From Erwinia persicina NBRC 102418 (lineage in GTDB: Bacteria > Pseudomonadota > Gammaproteobacteria > Enterobacterales > Enterobacteriaceae): a stretch of 64,000 bases of DNA. The notes beneath the pieces are model-generated. The model made no database searches. It was not told where the DNA came from and saw only the letters and a program-made list of their open reading frames with translations. The stretch is from contig NZ_BCTN01000005.1 in assembly GCF_001571305.1 (NCBI RefSeq), forward strand, positions 62,001-126,000, written 5' to 3'. Within the stretch, counting starts at the first letter, position 1. Each line of letters opens with the position of its first letter. Shown here piece after piece: positions 8,137-18,057 of this stretch. The translations under genes were made by a program, and so were the position numbers.

Positions 8137-9791
8137 TGACCGATCGTGACTCTCAAATTCCGGCAACGCCGTCTGCATGGCGCAACTGGCGCGGGCTGGG
8201 TGGCTGGAACTTTTATTTTCTGCTTAAGTTTGCGCTGCTGTGGTTCGGCTATCTGAATTTTCATGCGCTGACGAATCTGGTTTTTCTCGCCTGGCTACTG
8301 ATGCCGATGCCGTCACTCAGGCTGCATCGCCTGCGCCACGGGCTCTCCATTCCAATCGGCATCGCGCTGTTCTGGCATGATACCTGGTTACCGGGCCTGC
8401 AGACGCTGCTCAGTCAGGGCGGCCAGCTGGCAGGCTTCTCTGCCGACTACCTGCTGGATTTAACCACCCGTTTTATTAACTGGCAGATGGTGGGCGGTGC
8501 CTTCGTGCTGCTGGTGCTGTATCTCTTTATTGCCCAGTGGATCAGGGTGACGGTGGTGGTGTCTCTGTTTTTACTCTGGGTCAACGTGGTAAACCTTGCC
8601 GGCCCGGCCTTTAGCCTGCTGCCGACCCGGGAAACCGCACCGCCGGCGGCGGCGAATGTTACGCCGGCAGCGAAGAAGGAGACGGTGAGCGGCATGGAAG
8701 AGACGCTGCCACCGACCAGCGCGAATCTGACGGCTCATCTCAACGCCTTTTATAACAGCGAAAAACAGCGTATCACGCCGTTCCCGGACGCGCTGCCTGC
8801 CGACGCTGCGCCATTTGATATTCTGGTGATCAATATCTGCTCGCTGGCATGGTCTGATATTGAGTTTGCCCGACTGCGCGAGCATCCGCTGTGGCAGCAC
8901 TTCGACGTGGTGCTGAATAACTATAATTCCGCCACCGGCTACAGCGGCCCGGCGGGGATCCGCCTGCTGCGCGCCAGCTGCGGCCAGAGTTCGCACAGCG
9001 ACCTGTACAAGCCCGCCGATGAGCGCTGCTATCTGTTCGATAACCTGGCGAAACTGGGCTTTAAGCAGCAGTTGATGCTCGACCATCCCGGCGTGTTTGG
9101 CGGCTATCTGCAGGAGCTGCGTGAGGACGGTAATTTGCAGGCACCGCTGATGTCACAAGCCGGCATTAAGCCCGAGCTGACCTCTTTCGACGGCGAACCG
9201 GTGTTTAACGACGCGCAGCTGATGCAGCGCTGGCTGGACGATCGGCAAAAAAGCAGCGATACCCGTAGCGCGACCTTCTATAACCTGATCCCGCTGCACG
9301 ACGGTACGCGCGACCTGGGCAGCAGTAAAACCGCCGCCTGGCAGCCGCGCGCAAAACTGCTCTTCGACCAGTTGGATGAATTCCTGACCAACCTGGAAAA
9401 ATCTGGCCGCCGGGTAATGGTGCTGGTGGTGCCGGAGCACGGTGCCGCGCTGGAAGGCGACCGGATGCAGATGTCCGGCCTGCGAGATATCCCCAGCCCG
9501 TCGATTACCCATGTTCCGGTGGGTATCAAGTTTGTCGGTATGAAGGCCCCTCACGCCGGTAAGCCGCTTGATGTCAGTACGCCGACCAGCCTGCTGGCGG
9601 TCTCTGAGCTGATTTCCCGCGTGGTGGATGGGCAGGTATTTAATGCGGCTAACGTGAACATGGCTACGCTGACTGCCGACCTGCCGCAGACGCCGGTGAT
9701 TTCCGAAAATGATAATGCGGTGGTGATGATGTATCAGGGCAAACCCTGGATCAGGTTGAATGGTGGAGACTGGGTGGCCTATCCGCTTTAG
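8136..9791 (+). CDS. bcsG: BcsG, cellulose phosphoethanolamine transferase
   Basis: An inner-membrane enzyme (551 residues) that moves phosphoethanolamine from phosphatidylethanolamine to cellulose in the periplasm. Several helices fill residues 25-160, followed by an alkaline-phosphatase-fold domain. Conserved residues line up with E. coli BcsG: C235 (E. coli C243) in NICSLAW, the nucleophile S270 (S278) in SATGYSGPA, H387 in PLHDG (H396), and E433-H434 in VVPEHGAAL (E442/H443). RASCGQSSH follows the nucleophile. The ATG at 8136 is preferred; a GTG one codon upstream at 8133 is possible. It ends 15 codons' distance before a strong hairpin and converges on bcsZ. Confidence 0.95.
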   Translation: MTDRDSQIPATPSAWRNWRGLGGWNFYFLLKFALLWFGYLNFHALTNLVFLAWLLMPMPSLRLHRLRHGLSIPIGIALFWHDTWLPGLQTLLSQGGQLAGFSADYLLDLTTRFINWQMVGGAFVLLVLYLFIAQWIRVTVVVSLFLLWVNVVNLAGPAFSLLPTRETAPPAAANVTPAAKKETVSGMEETLPPTSANLTAHLNAFYNSEKQRITPFPDALPADAAPFDILVINICSLAWSDIEFARLREHPLWQHFDVVLNNYNSATGYSGPAGIRLLRASCGQSSHSDLYKPADERCYLFDNLAKLGFKQQLMLDHPGVFGGYLQELREDGNLQAPLMSQAGIKPELTSFDGEPVFNDAQLMQRWLDDRQKSSDTRSATFYNLIPLHDGTRDLGSSKTAAWQPRAKLLFDQLDEFLTNLEKSGRRVMVLVVPEHGAALEGDRMQMSGLRDIPSPSITHVPVGIKFVGMKAPHAGKPLDVSTPTSLLAVSELISRVVDGQVFNAANVNMATLTADLPQTPVISENDNAVVMMYQGKPWIRLNGGDWVAYPL

Positions 9792-9861
9792 GGACGTTTG
9801 CCCTGTGCAGCGCAAGAGGCCGGCCCCGGACAGCCAGGTCAGGGGCGTTAGACTTTCTGAC

Positions 9862-9906
9862 CCGTCACAGGGGCCGGCCTTCTTTTCTGGCCGGCCCCTG
9901 TGACGG
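9862..9906. terminator. Strong bidirectional terminator between bcsG and bcsZ
   Basis: An 18-bp perfect inverted repeat (arms 9862-9879 and 9889-9906, core GTCACAGGGGCCGGCC) with a 9-nt T-rich loop. A short T run follows on the plus strand (9907-9910). It sits between the convergent ends of the bcsEFG operon and the locus II operon, as expected for a shared terminator. Confidence 0.8.
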
Positions 9907-9918
9907 TTTTCCCGCTCT

Positions 9919-10932
9919 TTAGTGGTCTTTAAACGCCAGCCATGTCAGCAGCCGCAGACTCGCTGAAAAATAGTCCTCGTCGCTGTTCAGCGAATCATTC
10001 AGATAACCCGTTTCCCCGAGCGTCAGATCGCGCACGGCGAGCAGTCCCCCCGCCATAGCGTAAGGGGCTTTATCGTTACTCATGACATCAATCCAGGCGG
10101 GCGTTTGCAGGCGCTGGAAGTTCATCCAGAAACGCTGGAACGGCACAAGCTGTAACGACGCGGGATCATACCAGTACAGATAAAGCGGAATACGGATTGC
10201 ATCGTAGCTGAAGCGCGGTGGCCAGGCCGTGGCCGGAGCCAGTGACCCGTCGGCGTTCATCGCCACCCAGTCCAGCGGCAGCGCGCTGTCCCCGAAGCGC
10301 ATCTCAGACAGCAGGGCGACCCCGTCGTCGATCAGCGTATTCCACACTTTCAGATGGCTGCGCCGGGCAAAATCACGCCACGCCGGGAAGATAAAATAGG
10401 ACGGGTTCAGTACCACATAGCTGGTCTTGTTAAAGCCCTGCGCGCCGGGCAGCATGATTGTGCGGCCCGCAAAGGTGATCACGTTATGGGCGATAATCGC
10501 CCGCTGAATGCGATCTGAATGCTGTAAATAGGACTGATCCTGCCATTTCTCCCCGGCCTTCTGCAGCGCCCAGGCGATCAGCACATCGCCGTCAGAGGCG
10601 TTGTTTTTATCGCTGACCGGATCGGCGTTCCCCGGAATATATTTCCAGTAAAACAGGTCATTTTTCGGGTTACTGAGATGGGTTTGCGTCCAGCGCCACA
10701 GGCGGTCAAAGGTGGTGTGGTCGTTGTAATACACCGCCATCAGCATGGCATAACCCTGCCCCTCCGTATGGCTGACATTGTTGTTGCCCGTATCCTGAAT
10801 ACGGCCTTCAGAAGTCAGAAAACGTGTTTTAAACGTACCCCAGCCCTCTGCGGCGCTGGCCTGAGACAGGCCCAGCACCAGCGCAAGCAGGATGATGCCT
10901 GCCCTGAACATTGCCATCATGGTATTTCTCAC
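9919..10932 (-). CDS. bcsZ: BcsZ/CelY-type GH8 endoglucanase
   Basis: A secreted glycoside hydrolase family 8 endo-1,4-beta-glucanase with a signal peptide ([19 protein letters not shown]). GH8 catalytic features are visible: E57 in [11 protein letters not shown] (acid), ASDGD around 112-116, and D244 in [14 protein letters not shown] (base region). The sequence is closer in style to the CelY endoglucanases of Erwinia/Dickeya ([26 protein letters not shown]) than to E. coli BcsZ. In cellulose operons this enzyme trims or untangles nascent glucan. The longest frame starts at a GTG at 10932 overlapping the bcsD stop (GTGA); ATGs at 10920 and 10917 are alternatives. It is the last gene of the locus II operon and the only GH8 gene seen. 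Confidence 0.92.
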   Translation of the reverse strand: MRNTMMAMFRAGIILLALVLGLSQASAAEGWGTFKTRFLTSEGRIQDTGNNNVSHTEGQGYAMLMAVYYNDHTTFDRLWRWTQTHLSNPKNDLFYWKYIPGNADPVSDKNNASDGDVLIAWALQKAGEKWQDQSYLQHSDRIQRAIIAHNVITFAGRTIMLPGAQGFNKTSYVVLNPSYFIFPAWRDFARRSHLKVWNTLIDDGVALLSEMRFGDSALPLDWVAMNADGSLAPATAWPPRFSYDAIRIPLYLYWYDPASLQLVPFQRFWMNFQRLQTPAWIDVMSNDKAPYAMAGGLLAVRDLTLGETGYLNDSLNSDEDYFSASLRLLTWLAFKDH

Positions 10933-11393
10933 CTCTGGTAGTGAAAACGCAGTGAACTTTCACCGGTTTCTTCACAGGTCAGGGCGACGTTCTCACCGCC
11001 TCCCTGAACACGTAGCCAACGGGCATACAGGCCCAGTAAAACCGCACCGAGCGCCAGCCGCCACTGGCGATCCGGCATAATGCCATCACCCGGTGGTAAC
11101 GCCAGATGATCGATCACGATCGCGGTATCTGAAGGCTGCAGATCCACAAACCCCCAGTTAAACTGCCCCAGTACCAGATTGATCTGTGCTTCCAGATCCG
11201 CCACGGTCGCGATGGTAGCCAGCGGATAACGGCTGGCGAGGTTATCGCCCATCTGGCGTAAAAACGCCTGGCTTTCCTGCTCGCCGGCGTTATTCAGCAT
11301 CCCGTTGATCATCACGCTCAGCAGATCAAACCAGCCGGGCTGGTACTGCTGCTGACGGTAATACTGCAGGGTGCGTTCCTGTAACTGACTCAT
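10929..11393 (-). CDS. bcsD: BcsD, periplasmic cellulose-crystallisation subunit
   Basis: A 154-residue protein without signal peptide, matching the BcsD (AcsD) family of Komagataeibacter: [36 protein letters not shown], a middle segment with W and F residues, and a C-terminal RWLRVQGGG...LRFHYQR. In Komagataeibacter BcsD forms octameric rings that help bundle glucan chains into crystalline ribbons. Its presence defines the bcsD-containing class of bcs operon and separates locus II from locus I. It lies 2 bp downstream of bcsC and overlaps bcsZ by 4 bp. Confidence 0.92.
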   Translation of the reverse strand: MSQLQERTLQYYRQQQYQPGWFDLLSVMINGMLNNAGEQESQAFLRQMGDNLASRYPLATIATVADLEAQINLVLGQFNWGFVDLQPSDTAIVIDHLALPPGDGIMPDRQWRLALGAVLLGLYARWLRVQGGGENVALTCEETGESSLRFHYQR

Positions 11394-11395
11394 GC

Positions 11396-14300
11396 TTATT
11401 TGCCTCCCAGCATGTAGCGGAAGTAGAGCTGCGCTGTACTTTCGTTATAGTCGCCGAAGGTGTCATAGCCCAACTGACCGCCGATGGTGACGTCTTTGTT
11501 GATCTTATAATCCGCACCCGCGTGCAGGTTATAGCCGATACCGCTCTTGCTGCCGCCGCTGAAGTACGCCTCTTTGGCATAACCTGCCGTCACAGCATCT
11601 TCCAGCAGTGACTGGTAATCGCTGTTGTTCGGGAAGTACGCGCTGCGATCCTGGGTATAGGACTGATAACCCGCCGAACCGCCCACTTTTACGCTCAGAT
11701 CGTCATAGGTCTGGGTGAAGTCTACCGGGAACGATACGCTGATATAGTTCTGCGGGCTGAAGTAGCCCCCCTGACCGTAGCTGAAGTTACTGAGGTTCTT
11801 CGAGAAGTCCATCCAGCTGATGTTGATGCCGGTTTTCAGTTCGCGATCGTTAAAGTGAAACGGACGCACATAGGCGCCGGCGTTACCCATTAACGAGGTA
11901 TTACTGGCCACGTTTTCCCCGACATAGCTGTACCCCCCGGCACCGACATAGAATCCGGCATCGCCATCGTCGTAACTCAGCATGGCGTTACCGCCGTTTT
12001 TGGTCACGCGACCCCAGCTCTTGCCGGAAAACTTATCTTTCACCCCAACGTATGAGAGCAGACTGTCGGTGACCGCACGGCGTTCGCCGGTGAGGATCAG
12101 GGTCAGATAGTCCGTCAGCTTCGGTGCCCACTTCACACCGCCGACCATCGTGCTGAGATCCTGACCCAGCGGCGTACTGCCGAGGTCAATCCTGTAGCTG
12201 TCACCGCTTAACGCCAGGTTCAGCTCCACGCCGGAGGCCGTCTGCGAGTCGGTCGACGATGACGATGCCGTATCAACATTGACCTTACGCGAAGAAGCCG
12301 CAAGGTATTTCGCCAGCGTGGCGTTGTTATTCAGGCTCTGTAAGTTGCTGACGCCGCTGTTGGTGAACGGATTGTAGTCCGCGCTATCGATACCGGTAAG
12401 ATTCGTCAGCGCCGCGCCCACGCCCGGATTAGCCGCATCAAACGTCGCTTTCTCCGCCGCGGTCAGCCCGCTGTAACTGGTCTGTTCATTTTTAATGTTC
12501 TGAATCAGGTTAGCGACCGCGACTCCGGCCGCCCCGGTGCCAAGACGGCGATAAGCATCACCGCTGGCGCTGCCGGCGCTCAGGGTCATCGGTGTCACGG
12601 TAAAGTCAAAGCGGGCGTCACCCAGCGGGGAGCTGGACCACACCAGCGGCGCTTTCGCCTCGGTCAGCTTGCTCAGGCCGTTCTCGCCGTCGCGACCGCG
12701 GATCTGAATGCCGCCCTGCATCCAGGTGCCGGTATCTTTCTCCAGCTCATCCATCATGGTGTCAATCTGATGCAGCGTCTGATTCTGTCGGGTCGCGGCT
12801 TCAGTACCGCCGCCGACGAGGGTCAGCCCGCCTTCAGCCCCGTCAATATCACGATAGTCTCGCGCATCCGGCGCCTGCTGCCAGGGCATGGTATTGCCGT
12901 ACACCGACGGTGATTTGCGTACCGACATCGTCGTGCGGTTGATAAAGGGGTTATCGGACAGCGTCAGGCCGCCAATGCCGGCGGTACTGCCGACACGGCT
13001 GCCGTCCAGCCCGATCATCTTACCTTTGGCGGTGCGCAGATAGCTCAGGGCCTGATGATGATCGCCCTCCGCTTCGGAAACCCGCGCCAGCAACAGCAGG
13101 CGTTCCGGCGACGGCTCGCCGCGCAGGCCGCTGGCCAGAGCGCGAGCTTTGGGCACATCATTCAGCGCCAGCGCGGTGTTAATCGCCCCTTCGCGCGCAT
13201 CCTGAGTGTCGGTGTCGCGCGTCATCAGGTAGTCGTACACCACTGCGGCTTCTTTGTTCATCTTGCCGGACTGGTACAGGCGCGCCATGGCAAACATCAG
13301 GTCGGAATTCTGCGGATCTTTCTGCAGGGCGCCGATCAGCTTATCGTAGGCCGCCGCATACTGTTTGCGTTCACGCAGTTCATCCACTTCATTAATTAGC
13401 CCGCCGTTACGGATCCCCGCCAGCTGGGCGCTGGTGCTGCGTGACTGCAGTTCCGGGTTACTGAGGAAGGCCTGCGCTTCACCGCCCAGTCCCGCCTGAT
13501 TCAGTACCGCCACCTGGGCCGCATAGTCACCGGCGTTACCCTGCACACCGCGCTGCATACTGGCGCGCACAACGGAGACCGCCGTGGTCATATCACCCGC
13601 CTGTGCCAGGCCTTTCGCCAGGTTACCCGCATCCGCCGGATTTTGCGGCGGGTTCGCCGCCAGCGCTTTCAGCGTGTTGGCCGCCGCCGCACTGGCGCCC
13701 TGGGCCAGATACTGCTGCGCCACGGACATCTGCTGGTTGAAGTTCACACGCTGGGTCAGCGCGCGCATCTCTGCGTTTTGACTGCGGGCCGGAATGCGTG
13801 ACAGCAGGCTCTGCGCCTGCCCCCAGGCCCCGCTTTCGCTGGCAAACAGCGCGGCCGCATACACTTCATTGCTGCTGGCACCGTTGCGGAAAGCAGGCTG
13901 CATCACGCCTGCCGCCGCAGCGGTATTGCCCTGTTGCTGATAAATACGCGCAAGGTCGAGGCGCAGCCAGCCGTCGGCCGGGAAACGCTGCATGCCCTGC
14001 TGCAGGATCGTAATGGCCCGCTGCGGGTTGCCGGCCGCCAGCGCCTGCTTCGCGTCACGGCGCACCGGTTCACTGGTGGCCACCGGGCGCGGCGTCACTG
14101 CCTCGCGTACGCTGGACGGGAGAGAGGCCAGCAGTGTGTTAGCTTCGGCGGTGTTACCCTGCTGCCGCAGCACGTAGAACAGCCCCTCTTTCGCCGGACG
14201 GTTAGCGGCATCGCCGGACAGCACGTCACGGTAGGTCTGCGCGGCCTGATCCAGCTGATTATTACGGCGCAGCACGTCAGCACGGAACAGCTTCGCTGCC

Positions 14301-15451
14301 ACGCCCTTCTCGCCCGCTGCCTGGGTTAACGGCGCGCTGAGGCTTAAAGCCTGCGCGCTGTCCCCGGCTTTCATCGCCTGCTGGGCGGCGGCTAACTGAC
14401 CGTAGAAGCGGGCATCGGTTGCCTGCTGCTGGCGCTGTTCGCTGTTGCTGCCGCCGAGCTTCGCTGCACGCTCCAGATAGTCTGCCGCTCTGGCATAGTC
14501 GCCGCTGCGCTGCGCCACATAGCCCAGTCCCGCCAGCGCGTCGGCATCCTCCGGGTTGGTTTGCAGCACCCGATCGAAAGCGGTCTGTGCGCCGCTGACG
14601 TCGCCGCTGTTCAGGGCGTTAAAGCCCTCACCTTTGGCCGCGCCGCCGACGTTTTTCCGGAAGTGATCCATCACCGCCGTATCCTGCGGATGGCGCTGCT
14701 GGTAGTGCTGATACAGCGGCGCATCGCCCGACTGCGGTCCCAGCCACAGCAGCGCCTGACGCAGGGAACGATCGGCGTCGGCATTGCCGCCCGCCAGTCC
14801 TTCCAGCATTTGCAGCCCCTCACGGCGGGTTGATTCCTGCCAGGTCAGGGCCTTGCCCAGCGCCAGCTTCGCGCCGGTATCCTGCGGGTGCTGCGCCACG
14901 AACTGCCGCAGGTTGTCCACCGCCTGCGGCAGCAGGGTGCGGTCACCGGCCATGGTCAGGTAATACTCCGCCGCCACGCTGGCCGGTGGCGTATTCCCGC
15001 TGAAGGTGTTGCGCCAGGTCTGCAGGGCCGCCGCGGTATTGCCGCTGCGCGCCTGTTGTCGGGCCAGAGACAGCTGCGCCGCCGGGATAGTCTGCATCTG
15101 ACGGGCTGCGTCCAGTTCTGACAGTCGCGGATCCTGTGGCGAAACCTGACTAAGCCGCGCGCGCCATTTGGCCGCGGCCGCACCATCCCCGCCCTGCTGA
15201 GACCACAGCGCCATCAGGAACAATGCCTGGGCGTTGTTCCCATCCACCATCAGCACTTTATTCAGCGCATCACGGGCCAGCTCATCATGCGCTTTCTGAT
15301 GCCAGTAATTTGCCTGGTCAAACAGCGCCTTAACGGCGGGATTGTTCTCTGCGGCCAGCAGCGGGAACGTCATCACCGACAGCACAAGGCCGCTGCCAAA
15401 CATCCAGCGTTGGCGAATTCTGGCGGTTAAGGGGGTGAGTGTTGTTTTCAT
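11396..15451 (-). CDS. bcsC: BcsC, cellulose export TPR/outer-membrane barrel (locus II, enlarged)
   Basis: A 1351-residue outer-membrane secretin-like export protein. A signal peptide (FGSGLVLSVMTFPLLAA) is followed by about 800 residues of TPR repeats (for example ADALAGLGYVAQRSGDYARAADYLERAAKL). A C-terminal beta-barrel domain contains the BcsC signature ESGxLxxGRG-like region YGQGGYFSPQNYISVSFPV. Length exceeds E. coli BcsC (1157). Part of the excess is a low-complexity Ser/Asn/Thr-rich stretch between roughly residues 1000 and 1120 (SSSSTDSQTASG). The ATG at 15451 is chosen: it shares its A with the bcsB stop (TAATG), and the longer frame starting at 15607 would lie inside bcsB. Confidence 0.94.
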   Translation of the reverse strand: MKTTLTPLTARIRQRWMFGSGLVLSVMTFPLLAAENNPAVKALFDQANYWHQKAHDELARDALNKVLMVDGNNAQALFLMALWSQQGGDGAAAAKWRARLSQVSPQDPRLSELDAARQMQTIPAAQLSLARQQARSGNTAAALQTWRNTFSGNTPPASVAAEYYLTMAGDRTLLPQAVDNLRQFVAQHPQDTGAKLALGKALTWQESTRREGLQMLEGLAGGNADADRSLRQALLWLGPQSGDAPLYQHYQQRHPQDTAVMDHFRKNVGGAAKGEGFNALNSGDVSGAQTAFDRVLQTNPEDADALAGLGYVAQRSGDYARAADYLERAAKLGGSNSEQRQQQATDARFYGQLAAAQQAMKAGDSAQALSLSAPLTQAAGEKGVAAKLFRADVLRRNNQLDQAAQTYRDVLSGDAANRPAKEGLFYVLRQQGNTAEANTLLASLPSSVREAVTPRPVATSEPVRRDAKQALAAGNPQRAITILQQGMQRFPADGWLRLDLARIYQQQGNTAAAAGVMQPAFRNGASSNEVYAAALFASESGAWGQAQSLLSRIPARSQNAEMRALTQRVNFNQQMSVAQQYLAQGASAAAANTLKALAANPPQNPADAGNLAKGLAQAGDMTTAVSVVRASMQRGVQGNAGDYAAQVAVLNQAGLGGEAQAFLSNPELQSRSTSAQLAGIRNGGLINEVDELRERKQYAAAYDKLIGALQKDPQNSDLMFAMARLYQSGKMNKEAAVVYDYLMTRDTDTQDAREGAINTALALNDVPKARALASGLRGEPSPERLLLLARVSEAEGDHHQALSYLRTAKGKMIGLDGSRVGSTAGIGGLTLSDNPFINRTTMSVRKSPSVYGNTMPWQQAPDARDYRDIDGAEGGLTLVGGGTEAATRQNQTLHQIDTMMDELEKDTGTWMQGGIQIRGRDGENGLSKLTEAKAPLVWSSSPLGDARFDFTVTPMTLSAGSASGDAYRRLGTGAAGVAVANLIQNIKNEQTSYSGLTAAEKATFDAANPGVGAALTNLTGIDSADYNPFTNSGVSNLQSLNNNATLAKYLAASSRKVNVDTASSSSTDSQTASGVELNLALSGDSYRIDLGSTPLGQDLSTMVGGVKWAPKLTDYLTLILTGERRAVTDSLLSYVGVKDKFSGKSWGRVTKNGGNAMLSYDDGDAGFYVGAGGYSYVGENVASNTSLMGNAGAYVRPFHFNDRELKTGINISWMDFSKNLSNFSYGQGGYFSPQNYISVSFPVDFTQTYDDLSVKVGGSAGYQSYTQDRSAYFPNNSDYQSLLEDAVTAGYAKEAYFSGGSKSGIGYNLHAGADYKINKDVTIGGQLGYDTFGDYNESTAQLYFRYMLGGK

Positions 15452-18057
15452 TATTCTTTCTTCTCGCCAGAGGTACGGGAATGATCCTGCGGGTGCAGAC
15501 GACGCCATGCATGGCGCTTCAGCAGAACACAGGCGCTGAGTCCCACCAGGGTGGCACAGAACAGCGCCAGTAACGCCAGCAGTACGGCATGCTGGTTGGC
15601 ATACCATACAACCATCATGTACCAGGGCATTTGCCCGCTCGGGAACTGAGCGCCCACGCTAAAGCTGCGGATACCATTCTCATCGGTAATGATCGCCGTA
15701 TCCCCCCGGATACCCGCGTTAATCCGTGATGAGGTCATGTCGTTATGCAGTCGCGCCAGCTGGTTATCATCGGTCGCGACTGTCATCACCACCAGACGAC
15801 TGCTGTTCCACGGTGAGCGGTAGCTGATAAAACCGCGCCAGTCTTCGTTCGACGAGAAGTAACGGTCAGCGTCCAGCGTCTGACGATACCAGTTACCGGT
15901 CAGCCAGCTACGCAGGTTATCCAGCATATTCGGCACTTTAACGCCAAGGGTATGATTATTCAGTTCGTACGGTGAGCCTGCCAGCAACTCGCGGTTAAAA
16001 CTGGTCTGTGCCAGGGTGGAAACCGAGAGAATATCGCTGTTTTCCAGGCGGCCACGCAGCGTACCGGCAGCCGGAATACCAAACATGACGCTGTTCTGAC
16101 TCAGCGCGGCGCCGGTTGCATTGCCCGAACGGCCTGCCATATCCAGCAGCGTGCTGATCTCGGCGTTACTCGGGTTTGAAGGAAGCATCAGTACCGTCTG
16201 AGAATAATCAGCCAGACGCGAGAAAGGGAACGAGGCTCCGACAAAGTAAGAGAGGTTCGGCAGTAACGTAAAGTGACGGGTATGACTCAGATCGATAAAC
16301 GAATCATCTTCAATCCGGCTCTTGATATTGTTATTGGTCAGCACGCTGCACGGTGCCGTGGCCTTAGGTTTGATATTGAAATAGAGCTGCATCTGGTTGT
16401 CACCGTAAATCAGGTACGGATCCAGTTTCAGGGTATATTTCTCCTGGCGCGCATCCCCACCCAGGCGGTGCCAGATATTTTCCAGCAGGCCGACCTTATT
16501 GACTGTCAGGTTACGCAGGAAGGTTCCGTTCAGCGTGACGTTGAGCAGAGAGTTATCTTCATCAATCCAGCTTTCTGACGGGAAGCGATAGTTCAGCTGG
16601 ACAGGAATGCTGTCACCGTCCCACAGAAACAGATCGGGTGCCGCACGGAAGTTAACGCGCAGCGCATCATGCCAGATGCCTGTGGTGGTCAGATTCTGAT
16701 CCTTACGCAGGAGTTCGCTGAGACGTACCGGACGTTCGGTATTGATCCAGCGCGGCGCATCGTACGGCTTGCGCAGCGGCATACTCTGCGGCGTGACGGC
16801 CAGCGACGGTTCATCTGCCGTCATCGGCTGCAGAAGACGCCACGCAGCCTGACGCAGCTGATCGTCGGTTTTGCCAGTCACCAGCAGCAATTTGTACACC
16901 GGGTTATCCGGGTTACTCACCATATGCAGGGAGGGACCGTCACTTTCCGGTAAGGTCAGGCTACCGATTTTTTCACCGGGGTGACCAAACACCACGCCGT
17001 TTTTCTCCGGCAGCGCGCCACGTAATACCGGAAAGCTGATGCCGCGATAGTCTGCCTGAATTCCCATCCAGGATGAGAGGATCGCCGCCGCGCTGACTTC
17101 ACCCGGCGTGATGTCATTGCCAAAGATAATGGCTACGCTGGCCGGGCTCATGCGCAGCGGGTCAATAAACGGACGCGGGAAATTGCGCAGGTTGGTTCCG
17201 ATATTCAGCTGCTGGCCTTCCAGTGCCAGCGTGGTATTCGGCAGAATAGTCACCTGATACTGCCGGGCGCTGTCGCGCTCACACAGCAGCTGGTCAGCAT
17301 CGTTAATTTTAAAGCTCAGGTTATTGCTGGACACCACCATCGCCGCCGGAATATCCAGCTGATAATCCTCGCTGGCACGATCGGAGGCACTCAGCGGCAG
17401 GGTCCCCAGCGGCTGGCCGTTCAGCATCAGCTGCAGCGACGTATTCCGCGCCGCCAGCGCCTGGGACACTTTCAGCGACAGGTTCAGGCGCGCATTGGTG
17501 ACCACTTCATCGGTCGGCAGGGTGAAAACAATCCCGGATTGCAGCTGCCCCCCGGTCAGCGTGATCCCCTGCTTCTGGCCCATCTGCGCCACGCTGACCG
17601 TGCTGGAAAGCGGTTGATTGAGCGATACGGCAGGCTGCGTCTCAGCCTCGTCCATGACCGGGGCCGGCAGCGGCGGCAGGCCCGCAGGCAGGCCTTCGTT
17701 GGTGCCCGGTGGTAGCGCGGCTTCATCACCCGCTGGCAGGCTGCTTTCCGCCGATCCGGCAGGCAGATCCGTTGCTACGGCCTGGCCCTCCGCCGGCGGA
17801 GACGTCTCCGCAGGCAGGGAGCCAGCAGGCGCCTGTGCCGGCATGGCCGGGGTTTCCGTCGCCGTGGCCGGGGTGTCGGTCTGCGCCGGGGGAGCGGCGT
17901 CTGCCGCTGGCGGCGTGACTTCAGCCCCCACATCTGCCGGCGGCGGAATATCCGATAATGCGCTGCTGTCGCGGGTGACGCTGCCCGGATCGGCCTGCGC
18001 GCTGCCCAGCGTGAGCAGGGTACTCAGGCACAATGCCCGGAGGAGGAGTGGCTTCAT
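15451..18057 (-). CDS. bcsB: BcsB, periplasmic cellulose synthase subunit (locus II) with long Ala/Pro linker
   Basis: An 868-residue periplasmic partner of the locus II BcsA. After the signal peptide (LLLRALCLSTLLTLGSAQA) comes about 120 residues of Ala/Pro/Thr/Glu-rich, surely disordered sequence (PPPADVGAEVTPPAADAAPP onward). The BcsB core begins near VSVAQMGQKQGITL. Core motifs shared with locus I are FPRPFIDPLRMSPASVAIIFG, the KPYDAPRWINTER segment, and a C-terminal membrane helix (HAVLLALLALFCATLVGLSACVLL). The linker is far longer than in locus I BcsB and may span peptidoglycan or bind a partner (inference). It overlaps bcsA by 4 bp (ATGA) and bcsC by one base. Confidence 0.95.
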   Translation of the reverse strand: MKPLLLRALCLSTLLTLGSAQADPGSVTRDSSALSDIPPPADVGAEVTPPAADAAPPAQTDTPATATETPAMPAQAPAGSLPAETSPPAEGQAVATDLPAGSAESSLPAGDEAALPPGTNEGLPAGLPPLPAPVMDEAETQPAVSLNQPLSSTVSVAQMGQKQGITLTGGQLQSGIVFTLPTDEVVTNARLNLSLKVSQALAARNTSLQLMLNGQPLGTLPLSASDRASEDYQLDIPAAMVVSSNNLSFKINDADQLLCERDSARQYQVTILPNTTLALEGQQLNIGTNLRNFPRPFIDPLRMSPASVAIIFGNDITPGEVSAAAILSSWMGIQADYRGISFPVLRGALPEKNGVVFGHPGEKIGSLTLPESDGPSLHMVSNPDNPVYKLLLVTGKTDDQLRQAAWRLLQPMTADEPSLAVTPQSMPLRKPYDAPRWINTERPVRLSELLRKDQNLTTTGIWHDALRVNFRAAPDLFLWDGDSIPVQLNYRFPSESWIDEDNSLLNVTLNGTFLRNLTVNKVGLLENIWHRLGGDARQEKYTLKLDPYLIYGDNQMQLYFNIKPKATAPCSVLTNNNIKSRIEDDSFIDLSHTRHFTLLPNLSYFVGASFPFSRLADYSQTVLMLPSNPSNAEISTLLDMAGRSGNATGAALSQNSVMFGIPAAGTLRGRLENSDILSVSTLAQTSFNRELLAGSPYELNNHTLGVKVPNMLDNLRSWLTGNWYRQTLDADRYFSSNEDWRGFISYRSPWNSSRLVVMTVATDDNQLARLHNDMTSSRINAGIRGDTAIITDENGIRSFSVGAQFPSGQMPWYMMVVWYANQHAVLLALLALFCATLVGLSACVLLKRHAWRRLHPQDHSRTSGEKKE

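Noticed and set aside
9153-9815. 220-codon minus-strand frame opposite bcsG
   Set aside because: Shadow of the bcsG coding strand; the BcsG active-site residues are on the plus strand.
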